Virus record (IMG/VR): IMGVR_UViG_3300031237_000012
Coordinates: 1-42,700 of that record
Reading direction: 5' to 3' (one strand)
Length of the DNA stretch: 42,700 bases
Origin: a virus
A program made the position numbers and the translations under genes. Under the pieces are notes generated by a model. That model had not been told where the DNA came from. It did not search any database and saw nothing but the letters and a program-made list of their open reading frames with translations. Shown here piece by piece: positions 6,091 through 12,623 of this stretch (its first letter is position 1; each line of letters opens with the position of its first letter).

Positions 6091-6416
6091 GGTTGTATTC
6101 CTCTGTTAATGAGGCATTGACGGCAAAGAAGCTTGAAGCAGGGGGCGCCATAGGACCCTGTGTTGGCCACTTGCATATTGATGCGAGTATACACAAGCCC
6201 ACAATCATCGCATGTATCAATTGGCTGTGTCATGCTGGGGTCAGGGAGCGGAGCGCTGGGCGGAGGAGGAACAGGCGCTTGGCCCGGCACCGCCCAGCTA
6301 TGCTCCTCAAAGGAATCAGAGGCTTTGAGCTCTGTCTCCTTATTGGTCTCCCAGTGATGCTGAACATCTCCCACTCTATCAGCTATGTCCTGGGTCCAAT
6401 CAGCGAAAGATTTCAT
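6087..6416 (-). CDS. Zinc-finger protein with Pro-rich linker
   Basis: 109 aa. Residues about 45-63 are Pro-rich; the C-terminal part has CDDC ... CRQC, a likely single zinc-binding module. The N-terminus is acidic and helical. It overlaps the nucleotidyltransferase start by 4 nt, so the two may be co-translated and work together. No specific family recognised. Confidence 0.68.
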   Translation of the reverse strand: MKSFADWTQDIADRVGDVQHHWETNKETELKASDSFEEHSWAVPGQAPVPPPPSAPLPDPSMTQPIDTCDDCGLVYTRINMQVANTGSYGAPCFKLLCRQCLINRGIQP

Positions 6417-6552
6417 CTATCTTCTCCGATATGTACGCGACTAAGAATAGTCCGCCGAATACATACAGCGGCACCAGTATGATAAGAGCCCACCATGGCG
6501 GCACTATGAACATCAGGTACGGGACTAACATCACCCAAGCATAGGCATCCAT
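6400..6552 (-). CDS. 50-aa double-pass membrane protein
   Basis: ATG at 6552 with GGAG 7 nt upstream; the 14-base context GGAGACTCACCATG is shared exactly with the gene starting at 7121. Two hydrophobic segments separated by Pro-Pro-Trp-Trp suggest a membrane hairpin; the C-terminus is charged (EKIDEIFR). It overlaps the next gene by 17 nt. Function unknown. Confidence 0.6.
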   Translation of the reverse strand: MDAYAWVMLVPYLMFIVPPWWALIILVPLYVFGGLFLVAYISEKIDEIFR

Positions 6553-6563
6553 GGTGAGTCTCC

Positions 6564-7121
6564 TTAATCTTTGATGCCAAGTAGGCGCATCAGGGTTGGG
6601 CGGTCGCTCATATTGCTGGATTGAGGGACTAGATCTAGAGCCTTAGCAATGAACAGCAGCCATGATGTTCTGGTTTTTGCCCTTGAGGAAAGGATTTCAC
6701 GACAATGTCTGTGATACAGGTCGCTAACTTTGAAGGAGTTATGCATCTTCCCGCTTGCACCCAATGTGAGCCCATCCAAGAATGTATCATTCTCAAACTT
6801 TAGCCCAATAAGTTCGAAAAGTACATGCGCTCCTTCAGAGCACGCCCCGGCATACATGATTTGGTATGGGCTGATAAAGCGCTCTACCAGAGGCTCTTCG
6901 CGCTTGGCTTTGTCCATGAAAGCCCTACGAGTGATGAGATGATGCTCTCCCATCCCATCTTTCAGCACCACGTACTTGGTGCTCGGGTCTCCGCTCGTAT
7001 CGATGTAGCTGGCGGCCACGGAGATGATTTTCATCGGCTGGTTCTTGATGAACCATGTCTCACCGGGCAGCGCTTGGAACTCGGGCTTTCCTGGGAAGGC
7101 GCTCGGAAGATTTGTACACAT
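6564..7121 (-). CDS. 185-aa hypothetical early protein
   Basis: Good ribosome binding site (GGAG 7 nt before the ATG). The N-terminal half looks beta-rich (GETWFIKNQPMKIISVAAS), the C-terminal half helical, ending in MRLLGIKD. No catalytic motif, signal or membrane segment is visible. It lies among genes that look early by position. Function unknown. Confidence 0.68.
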   Translation of the reverse strand: MCTNLPSAFPGKPEFQALPGETWFIKNQPMKIISVAASYIDTSGDPSTKYVVLKDGMGEHHLITRRAFMDKAKREEPLVERFISPYQIMYAGACSEGAHVLFELIGLKFENDTFLDGLTLGASGKMHNSFKVSDLYHRHCREILSSRAKTRTSWLLFIAKALDLVPQSSNMSDRPTLMRLLGIKD

Positions 7122-7131
7122 GGTGAGTCTC

Positions 7132-7458
7132 CTAGTGCTTGGTAGTGCTGGAAGGGAATTCGAGGACGTTGTTGGTGTACTTGGGCTCGTTGGGCCCTGA
7201 CTCTGGCCCCCACTGGCAGCCGCTCTCTACGAATGCACGCACCCGAGCTATGTGACACTCTGAGTGACAGACAGGGTAGTATTGGCGGACTTCATGGCTG
7301 GCCCAAACCCACGCCGGGTAGTACTGGCACACCCCGGCCAGCTTGCGAACTACCTCCTTGAAGGTAAGATTCTCCAAGGAGGTAGGCTCAACATTATTGA
7401 GCGCACAGTAAGCGAATACTGTGTCGATCATGGCCGCATCTCTGATTTGGTCGGTCAT
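7132..7458 (-). CDS. 108-aa hypothetical protein
   Basis: Acidic to neutral protein with five cysteines, two of them close together (VCHSEC, about residues 63-68); a metal site is possible but not clear. The start overlaps the stop of the upstream gene by 4 nt. Function unknown. Confidence 0.66.
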   Translation of the reverse strand: MTDQIRDAAMIDTVFAYCALNNVEPTSLENLTFKEVVRKLAGVCQYYPAWVWASHEVRQYYPVCHSECHIARVRAFVESGCQWGPESGPNEPKYTNNVLEFPSSTTKH

Positions 7459-7640
7459 TTGTTGTACCTGCTTTCTTCGTATTCTTGCAGGAAGTAGGCG
7501 CGGCCTTTCTTATCGCGCCCGTTCTTGTAGTGCTTCTGCTTAGCTGCCAGAAGCTCAGCGGCCTCCAGTTCACCAAGGTTGTCTTTCTCAACCTTGGTGC
7601 CCTGTTTCAGGTCATTGGCCATGACCCGCCAACGTTTCAT
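7455..7640 (-). CDS. 61-aa basic protein
   Basis: Start at 7640 chosen because it overlaps the preceding stop as ATGA. The open frame extends upstream only into the neighbour. Highly charged, Lys-rich helix (ELLAAKQKHYKNGRDKKGR), likely to bind nucleic acid or acidic partners. Function unknown. Confidence 0.62.
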   Translation of the reverse strand: MKRWRVMANDLKQGTKVEKDNLGELEAAELLAAKQKHYKNGRDKKGRAYFLQEYEESRYNK

Positions 7641-8053
7641 TTTCCGACGATAGCCTGCAGAAGGGAGAGAGGATCGTTGTGATTCGCGCCCAGCCACACC
7701 TCCACCTTTTCATCTTCCGTGATAGTGGTCGCCCACAGGTCCAAGGCGGCAGAGATTTTCTTGGCATAGACCGGGTTCTGCGCCATCTCCTTGACCTGAG
7801 GATGCTTGTCCAGATTTTCGCCCGGCAGCTTGCCGTCTAGAGAGCGGATGCCAACGATGGCGATGCGGAACAGGCTGCGGTCTGGAGTTTCGCCATCACC
7901 TACGCGGTCTTCAATGACCACCAGTGCAGTGAGCCGATCGTAATCAGTGAGGAGGCCACTGTCATTGAACAGAGTAATGGCGAAGTGATCAGGCTCAGTG
8001 GAAAGAATCCACTCACCGGTTTCTGGAATGGTATGATTAGTAATAACTTTCAT
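7637..8053 (-). CDS. 138-aa hypothetical acidic protein
   Basis: Acidic protein with alternating beta-like and helical segments, no signal or membrane segment. The C-terminal part (EKVEVWLGANHNDPLSLLQAI) is conserved in style with small phage single-domain proteins, but I cannot name a family. It is coupled to the 61-aa gene by a 4-nt overlap. An RNA hairpin lies in its leader at 8078-8099. Confidence 0.66.
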   Translation of the reverse strand: MKVITNHTIPETGEWILSTEPDHFAITLFNDSGLLTDYDRLTALVVIEDRVGDGETPDRSLFRIAIVGIRSLDGKLPGENLDKHPQVKEMAQNPVYAKKISAALDLWATTITEDEKVEVWLGANHNDPLSLLQAIVGK

Positions 8054-8077
8054 GGTAATTCCTCTTACAATTTAGGA

Positions 8078-8099
8078 CTGGCCCCCTGCTGAGGGCCAG
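8078..8099. other. Hairpin between first two leftward early genes
   Basis: CTGGCCC (8078-8084) pairs with GGGCCAG (8093-8099). Downstream on the leftward strand is TCCTAAATTG, without a T run. It may act as a partial terminator or stabilise the message after the first gene. Confidence 0.45.
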
Positions 8100-8113
8100 C
8101 TGAACGTTGGCGG

Positions 8114-8545
8114 TTAAGCCTTGAGAATGCCCTGGAGGATGTCCTGCAAGCCGCCACCAGCGGCCAAGCGCGCCATGTTCAGCTCCTCGTAGTATTCAGG
8201 CAGATCGTCTTTCACTTCAGCCAGGAACCCTTCGATGGAGGTTACTACTCGCTCTTCCAGGCTAGCGAGGACTGCGATCTGCCCATCGGTGAACTTGGAA
8301 TCTTCCGACTCCAAGTTTTCCGGAGCGAGGTACTCGTTCGGTTCGTTGTCATCGCTTACGCCGCGGACATACCGCACCCCGGCGTTACCATTATCCAGGA
8401 TGTCCAGGCAGATGGAGATGCGCTCATTGCCACCGAAGTTCTGAGCTTCTTCTGGCGTAATGCGCAGCGCTACGATGTAAGTGTTCAGCTCTGGGGTAAC
8501 CACGAATTCGTCACGACCAGCCAGTTCAGTAAGAAGAGAGTTCAT
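8114..8545 (-). CDS. First leftward early gene, 143-aa acidic protein
   Basis: Strongly acidic protein, first gene left of the divergent control region. N-terminal beta-like half (FVVTPELNTYIVALRITPEE), then a long acidic helix and a Gly-rich end (LAAGGGLQDILQGILKA). Acidic early phage proteins often mimic DNA to block host nucleases or bind host RNA polymerase; that is inference from position and charge only. An AAAGG site lies 9 nt before the ATG. Confidence 0.7.
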   Translation of the reverse strand: MNSLLTELAGRDEFVVTPELNTYIVALRITPEEAQNFGGNERISICLDILDNGNAGVRYVRGVSDDNEPNEYLAPENLESEDSKFTDGQIAVLASLEERVVTSIEGFLAEVKDDLPEYYEELNMARLAAGGGLQDILQGILKA

Positions 8546-8718
8546 GCTGTTGTACCTTTATAGGGTTGGGGTTTGTGGTGCAGGTACATAGTGGCACTAC
8601 CCAAAATCCTAGGCAATAGCCTGACAAAAATAATTTTAAAATAATTTTGTTGCCTTTAGTGGCACCTATTAGTAAGGTGGCACTACACCCACAGCACACG
8701 TATAAAGGCAGGCACACT
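8546..8718. promoter_or_regulatory. Divergent early control region
   Basis: The only point where leftward early genes and the rightward replication arm diverge. It holds three AGTGGCAC-type motifs (near 8589, 8659 and 8677), an AT-rich tract at 8624-8650 made of two AAAATAATTTT-like repeats, and a small inverted repeat AGGC/GCCT (8611-8622). Both flanking genes carry TATAAAGG before the start codon. A rightward promoter is clear; the leftward one is not obvious, although a CTATGTACC segment near 8590 also occurs upstream of the junction gene. The AT-rich tract could be an UP element or an origin. Confidence 0.6.
8650..8678 (+). promoter_or_regulatory. Rightward promoter P8.65
   Basis: -35 TTGCCT at 8650-8655, 17-bp spacer containing AGTGGCACC, -10 TAAGGT at 8673-8678, followed by GGCACT. 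Faces the replication arm. The -10 is weak by sigma-70 rules, but the architecture matches the other sites. Confidence 0.6.
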
Positions 8719-8886
8719 ATGAAAATTATTCTCTGGGCCCTACTAGCTATGAATATTGTGTACGGAATATTCATGGTCTTTTACGGCACTGTCGTGAACA
8801 CCGCCAGCAACAATGAATGGTATTCCCTAGCCAACTTCGCCGCAGCGGCCTTTATAGGTTGGTGCATTAGCACAGTGAGGGACTAA
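8719..8886 (+). CDS. 55-aa double-pass membrane protein
   Basis: First gene of the rightward arm; start at 8719 chosen as the first ATG after the promoter, with AAAGG upstream. Two hydrophobic segments (about residues 3-23 and 36-51) make it an inner-membrane hairpin. An early membrane protein could alter host envelope functions, but its role is unknown. Confidence 0.6.
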   Translation: MKIILWALLAMNIVYGIFMVFYGTVVNTASNNEWYSLANFAAAAFIGWCISTVRD

Positions 8887-8888
8887 TA

Positions 8889-8993
8889 ATGATTATTCCA
8901 TTCAAGCCAATTACTTGGGAAGACTGCAAAGGCATGGGCCCGAAATTCCTGGTCTTTGTTCCAACACCTTACGCGTCAGGATGGTGGTCATGA
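8889..8993 (+). CDS. 34-aa peptide
   Basis: Begins 2 nt after the previous stop and its TGA overlaps the next ATG. Composition is ordinary for protein (MIIPFKPITWEDCKGM start, aromatic C-terminus). The close fit between neighbours supports translation, but a peptide this short is uncertain. Function unknown. Confidence 0.45.
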   Translation: MIIPFKPITWEDCKGMGPKFLVFVPTPYASGWWS

Positions 8994-9292
8994 ATATCAC
9001 ACCCGGCACTCTGTGCTTAGTTGTAGGCTATCGTATCATCGCTGACAATCTAGGGAAATCAGTCGTGGCCCGCAATTTGGTGAAGATAGGGGATACTCTC
9101 CCAGACGGTGGATATTTTGGCGGACCGGCGGAGCAGGCCTGGGCATGCGAGGGGAATGATCTGACCCTTCTAATGGGAGGAAGACCAGTCAGAAATTGCT
9201 CCTACGCTCATTTCGCCCCGGAGCATCTGCTCCCCATCCCACCCCTAGCAGATCCAATATCAACTAAGAAAGAAGAGGAGTTAAAAGTATGA
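8990..9292 (+). CDS. 100-aa hypothetical protein
   Basis: The start at 8990 overlaps the previous stop as ATGA; an ATG 9 nt upstream in frame is an alternative. The first half looks like a small beta domain (GTLCLVVGYRIIADNLGKSVV ... in short strands). It resembles the next gene in that both begin with a short barrel-like segment (KVFIYDLGIM). Function unknown. Confidence 0.6.
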   Translation: MNITPGTLCLVVGYRIIADNLGKSVVARNLVKIGDTLPDGGYFGGPAEQAWACEGNDLTLLMGGRPVRNCSYAHFAPEHLLPIPPLADPISTKKEEELKV

Positions 9293-9558
9293 GTCTCTGT
9301 GTGAAGACAGGCGCTAAAGTCTTTATCTATGACTTAGGCATCATGGCCCCGGCCGACATCTACGCGGTTGGCCCGGAAACTTTAATCATCCGTTGGAATT
9401 TGGCAGGAGCGAGAGATGTGGGGCCGATCAAGGCCCGAGAGCTGGGCGCTACGCACTTCGTACAAGAGGGCCCGCGTCAAGACGACGACTGGTGCCGCGA
9501 TGATCTCGGCGTCTTAGTAACTCAGCGCCGGTTTGTGGAGGGTGATCTCTGTGAATAA
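9289..9558 (+). CDS. 89-aa hypothetical protein
   Basis: Coupled to the previous gene by an ATGA overlap. Beta-rich N-terminus, acidic C-terminus (QDDDWCRDD). No motif recognised. Part of the run of small genes right of the divergent control region. Confidence 0.62.
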   Translation: MSLCVKTGAKVFIYDLGIMAPADIYAVGPETLIIRWNLAGARDVGPIKARELGATHFVQEGPRQDDDWCRDDLGVLVTQRRFVEGDLCE

Positions 9559-9826
9559 TACCATACCGACTGAAGTACATCTCTACTACGCAAAGCCTGA
9601 GAATATGTCTCAAGGATATCTCACTGTTCATCATAACAAGGGGCTGGATAATTGCGGCGGCTACACTTGGCTGGGATCAGCTCCTGTGGACTTTGGGGAG
9701 GTTATCTTCGATGAGAAAGAAATTATGCTGAAAGCGCTGCATAAAGAATTGGGAGAAGCTCAGGGAAAAGTGAATTTCATCAAGGACCGCATACAGGAGT
9801 TGCTGGCCTTGGGGCATGAAGTTTAG
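9551..9826 (+). CDS. 91-aa hypothetical protein, GTG start
   Basis: GTG at 9551 is chosen because GGAGG ends 9 nt upstream and it overlaps the preceding stop by 8 nt. N-terminal beta-like half, C-terminal amphipathic helix (residues about 55-88) that may form a coiled coil. Function unknown. Confidence 0.58.
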   Translation: MNNTIPTEVHLYYAKPENMSQGYLTVHHNKGLDNCGGYTWLGSAPVDFGEVIFDEKEIMLKALHKELGEAQGKVNFIKDRIQELLALGHEV

Positions 9827-9848
9827 GGTTAGGATCATTAGATTGGGG

Positions 9849-9877
9849 TTGCATGTTTTGTGGTGGCACTGTACACT
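9849..9877 (+). promoter_or_regulatory. Rightward promoter P9.86
   Basis: -35 TTGCAT at 9849-9854, 17-bp spacer, -10 TACACT at 9872-9877. It lies in the gap before the gene at 9912 and is embedded in an inverted repeat. Confidence 0.7.
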
Positions 9878-9887
9878 AGTGCCACCA
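9861..9887. promoter_or_regulatory. Perfect inverted repeat over promoter (operator)
   Basis: TGGTGGCACT (9861-9870) and AGTGCCACCA (9878-9887) are perfect complements with a 7-bp centre that contains the -10. TCTTTT follows, so a terminator hairpin is an alternative reading. The same core occurs as an operator-like repeat at 5293-5323. Confidence 0.65.
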
Positions 9888-9911
9888 TCTTTTAATTCAG
9901 GGGTAGATATA

Positions 9912-10241
9912 ATGACCAAACCAACGTATGAAGAGTTGCTGGAGGAGGTTCAGCGGCTTCGATCACAGCTTTCGTTTGGGGAGGACAAAGAGTTCACCAA
10001 CACGCTAAAGAACAAACTGCCGGGCGCTGAGGATATGACATCTTTCGAGCGCGCGGGCTACTACATCATGCGTCCGGCTGAGATCTGGCTTATGATTGTA
10101 GGTACTCCACCCAGCACTCGTGATCTGGCCAAGCTTGGCCGCAGTCTCCAGGCTCTGGGCTGGGCGCGTAGCGCTCGGCTTGGAAATGTCGTGTTTAAGA
10201 TTTCGGTGAGCGACTATGCAAAGCAGATCTCGCTGGGATAA
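9912..10241 (+). CDS. 109-aa hypothetical protein
   Basis: Start at 9912, downstream of promoter P9.86; the open frame upstream of it overlaps the promoter and is not used. N-terminal coiled-coil-like helix (YEELLEEVQRLRSQL), then a segment (RDLAKLGRSLQALGWARS) that looks like a winged-helix or HTH-type module also seen in small phage replication-associated proteins. A DNA-binding role is a weak inference. Confidence 0.62.
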   Translation: MTKPTYEELLEEVQRLRSQLSFGEDKEFTNTLKNKLPGAEDMTSFERAGYYIMRPAEIWLMIVGTPPSTRDLAKLGRSLQALGWARSARLGNVVFKISVSDYAKQISLG

Positions 10242-10572
10242 TCGGCGCAGTGGCCGCACTACTAGGATGTTGACTGAAGCGCTCCGCCACTGCTTTAACG
10301 GGGGCAGCTCGTACGTGGTCCTACCTAGAGGATTGTTTGAGTACTGCTGCCAAATCCTTAAAGATCTTGGTGCTACCTATATCTGCAAGACAAGACGCTT
10401 TGCGGAGTTTGGGGCCAATTCTAAGATCTACTTCAAAGTTCTGCACGATCAGGATGTCAACCCAGAGACCTTTGAGATTAGAGGAGTCAGGGAAGAGCAT
10501 ACTTTCTGGGATCACGAGGCTGTGCGCCAAGCGCATAACCGCACCATAATGAAATATCACGAGTATGACTAG
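10216..10572 (+). CDS. 118-aa protein with GRTTR motif
   Basis: Starts 26 nt inside the previous gene. The N-terminus RRSGRTTRMLTEAL followed by SSYVVLP looks like a P-loop and following beta strand in which the lysine of Walker A is replaced by Thr (GRTT). Similar short proteins occur in phages; the fold is probably a partial or degenerate NTPase. Function unknown. Confidence 0.58.
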   Translation: MQSRSRWDNRRSGRTTRMLTEALRHCFNGGSSYVVLPRGLFEYCCQILKDLGATYICKTRRFAEFGANSKIYFKVLHDQDVNPETFEIRGVREEHTFWDHEAVRQAHNRTIMKYHEYD

Positions 10573-11011
10573 CATGAGTGAAGAAGATATCGTAGCTGAG
10601 CTCTTAGTGCAGACCGCGAAGGTGCCAGTGGCAGAGGCCCCACGCGATATGTACGAGAAAGTAATTACCCAGTGGCGGGAGATGCGGGCCAAGCGCTTAG
10701 AGTTAGAGCGCTTGGCCAAGAGCGCTCAGCACGCTGAAACTGCCTTCAAATCCTACGCCATTGAAGTATTTCGCGCTCAGAAGCTTGAGGGCGTCATGAT
10801 CGGTGGTCGGATCACGGGGCTCAACACTCGGCCCGTGGCCACAGTCAGCAACAAGGAAGAGCTGATTAAATTTATCAGGGAAACTGGCGACTTAGCGCTG
10901 CTGCAATTCCGCTTGGCCACTGGCACAGTGGATGAGTACAAGGGCGATGGTAAGGAAGTGCCCGGCGTTGAGTATATTGATGTCTACGACTTAACTGACA
11001 AGAAGGCTTAA
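10565..11011 (+). CDS. 148-aa phage replication-neighbourhood protein
   Basis: Charged helical N-terminal region (about residues 1-75: REMRAKRLELERLAK), then an alpha/beta C-terminal part (NKEELIKFIRETGDLALLQFRLATGTV ... PGVEYIDVYDL). Proteins with this C-terminal pattern are common next to phage DNA-binding and polymerase genes but have no assigned function that I can name. The start at 10565 overlaps the previous stop; an ATG at 10574 is an alternative. Confidence 0.62.
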   Translation: MTSMSEEDIVAELLVQTAKVPVAEAPRDMYEKVITQWREMRAKRLELERLAKSAQHAETAFKSYAIEVFRAQKLEGVMIGGRITGLNTRPVATVSNKEELIKFIRETGDLALLQFRLATGTVDEYKGDGKEVPGVEYIDVYDLTDKKA

Positions 11012-11013
11012 TT

Positions 11014-11352
11014 ATGAGAATGGATGAACTGACTGCGCGGATCCTGGGGTGGGCCAATGATCGTAATCTCATTGAAGGCTCTACGGTGGAAAAGCAATTC
11101 GTCAAACTTGTTGAGGAAGTGGGAGAACTCGCCGCAGGATTGGCGAGGGGCAAGACGGACGTTGTGGATGACGCGCTGGGAGACATCATGGTTATTGCCA
11201 TCATCATGTGTGCGCAACGTGGGACTACTCCGCCACAGATTCTTGAAGCAGTATGGAATATCATCAAGGATCGTAAGGGTCGTATGGTTGACGGAGTGTT
11301 CATCAAAGAGAATGACGCCATGATGTCTGGCGCTGGCAACGTACAGGGCTAG
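11014..11352 (+). CDS. MazG-like nucleoside triphosphate pyrophosphohydrolase
   Basis: 112 aa, the usual size of single-domain MazG-like proteins. It shows the EExxE helix (VKLVEEVGELAAGL, about residues 31-44) and the second metal-binding helix (VVDDALGDIMVIAII). The family hydrolyses (d)NTPs to monophosphates plus pyrophosphate. In a phage with a nucleotide-modifying block this could clean the pool of unwanted dNTPs or counter (p)ppGpp signalling. Followed by promoter signals at about 11334-11363. Confidence 0.82.
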   Translation: MRMDELTARILGWANDRNLIEGSTVEKQFVKLVEEVGELAAGLARGKTDVVDDALGDIMVIAIIMCAQRGTTPPQILEAVWNIIKDRKGRMVDGVFIKENDAMMSGAGNVQG

Positions 11353-11363
11353 TGTGCTATAGT
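11334..11363 (+). promoter_or_regulatory. Rightward promoter P11.36
   Basis: Extended -10 TGC-TATAGT (-10 hexamer at 11358-11363), directly followed by GGCACC. The -35 (TGGCAA at 11334-11339, 18-bp spacing) is weak. Matches the promoter at 41162-41190 over TATAGTGGCACC. Confidence 0.6.
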
Positions 11364-11400
11364 GGCACCTGCACAACCCACAAAGCGCGGAGCTCTTAGC

Positions 11401-11793
11401 ATGAGTGAATCAAGACCTGAAGGCAAGATTGAAATCTCGCTGGACACGTGGGCTGAGTCTAAGCCCACTCCTATTGATCTATCACAAAAGGACATCGACG
11501 AGATACATGCCCTGTTGGACAAGGTGGGCGAGAAGTGCTCAGAGCTCGGCACTAGCTTTTTCTGCAGCTTTGTCACTAAGCTTAACGGCATTGGCTCCGG
11601 AACATTACAGTCCCGCGTAGGGGTCACCAAAGGCACCCTAACCCCCGAGGTATGGTGCGGCCAGTTTCTGGCTGTTGGTGGCCTGGACAACCTTCTGGAT
11701 AATTTAGGAGATCTGATCGATTCGGCGAACGCCCGTCTCGAAAACTGCAAGACCCTGTCCCTAATCCTCCCGTCTACGAGTATAATTGTATGA
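11401..11793 (+). CDS. 130-aa hypothetical protein upstream of ssDNA-binding candidate
   Basis: Start at 11401 supported by GGAG 8 nt upstream. Acidic N-terminus, then helical segments (DIDEIHALLDKVGEKCSELG and LDNLLDNLGDLIDSANARLENC). It ends with an ATGA overlap into the next gene. No family recognised; the position next to replication genes suggests an accessory role. Confidence 0.62.
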   Translation: MSESRPEGKIEISLDTWAESKPTPIDLSQKDIDEIHALLDKVGEKCSELGTSFFCSFVTKLNGIGSGTLQSRVGVTKGTLTPEVWCGQFLAVGGLDNLLDNLGDLIDSANARLENCKTLSLILPSTSIIV

Positions 11794-12581
11794 CTAAGAA
11801 GTCTGATGAAGAACCAGTTGTAGCTGAGCAGACCAAAGAGATTGCTAACTACGACGAAATGCTGGCGGCCATGGCCAAGAAAGCCACAGCCATTGAAAAA
11901 CCTACCACCAGCAACATCGGCACACGTGCCGGTATCCTCACCTACAATGGCACCCCAGTACCGGATAACAAGCTCAGCGTCATCATCATCGCCAGCACCC
12001 ACGCCAATCTGTACTACGAGGGTGAATACGATGAGAAGAACCCAACCAACCCCGTATGCTATGCGTACAGCGAGGACGGGGAGAACATGGTGCCGCACCC
12101 TAAGAGCTCCAAGCCCCAGCACACAGACTGTGAGAGCTGCCCTTGGAACCGCTGGGAGAGCGACCCCAAAGGTGGCCGGGGCAAGGCCTGCAAGAATAGT
12201 CGGCGCTTGGCGCTGATCCCAGCCGACACCACACTGGAGGATCTGAAGACTGCTGAGATTGCTACTATGCAGTTGCCAGTCACCAGCGTTAAAGTCTGGG
12301 CGCAATACGTCAACAAGCTCAGCACTCTGTTTGCGCGCCCCCCGCTCGGCGTGTACACTACGATCGGCAGCGTGCCAGATCGCGATACAACCTTCAAGCT
12401 CACCTTCCTCAATGGTCCGCTGGTGGATGTCAGCATGATTATGGCCCTTGTAGAGAAGGCGTCTGTGGCCCAGGAGCAACTGGAGCGGGTCTACGAGCCC
12501 AACCCAGAGCTTACTGAGGAAGAGATTGCGGCCAAAGCTGAGCGCGAAGCGGCTGGTGCTAAGCGCGGCAAGCGCTTCTAA
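11790..12581 (+). CDS. Candidate phage ssDNA-binding protein with Cys cluster
   Basis: 263 aa. Central Cys/His cluster (DCESCPWNRW ... GKACKNSRRLALI, about residues 111-140) that probably binds zinc. The C-terminus is an acidic helix followed by a basic end (EREAAGAKRGKRF). This cluster is typical of a phage protein found just upstream of family A polymerase genes and proposed to coat single-stranded DNA; I cannot see a classic OB fold from sequence alone. Two residues inside (RLALIPADTTLEDL) look like a beta-barrel continuation. A role in replication follows from its position. Confidence 0.6.
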   Translation: MTKKSDEEPVVAEQTKEIANYDEMLAAMAKKATAIEKPTTSNIGTRAGILTYNGTPVPDNKLSVIIIASTHANLYYEGEYDEKNPTNPVCYAYSEDGENMVPHPKSSKPQHTDCESCPWNRWESDPKGGRGKACKNSRRLALIPADTTLEDLKTAEIATMQLPVTSVKVWAQYVNKLSTLFARPPLGVYTTIGSVPDRDTTFKLTFLNGPLVDVSMIMALVEKASVAQEQLERVYEPNPELTEEEIAAKAEREAAGAKRGKRF

Positions 12582-12623
12582 TTTCCCAAAGGCCAAGGAT
12601 GGCCACCTATTAGAGTACTGAGC

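Noticed and set aside
11349-12596. 415-codon frame antisense to the genes at 11401-12581
   Set aside because: The plus-strand genes have good starts, overlaps and a Cys-cluster motif; the antisense frame has no ribosome binding site and no recognisable motif.
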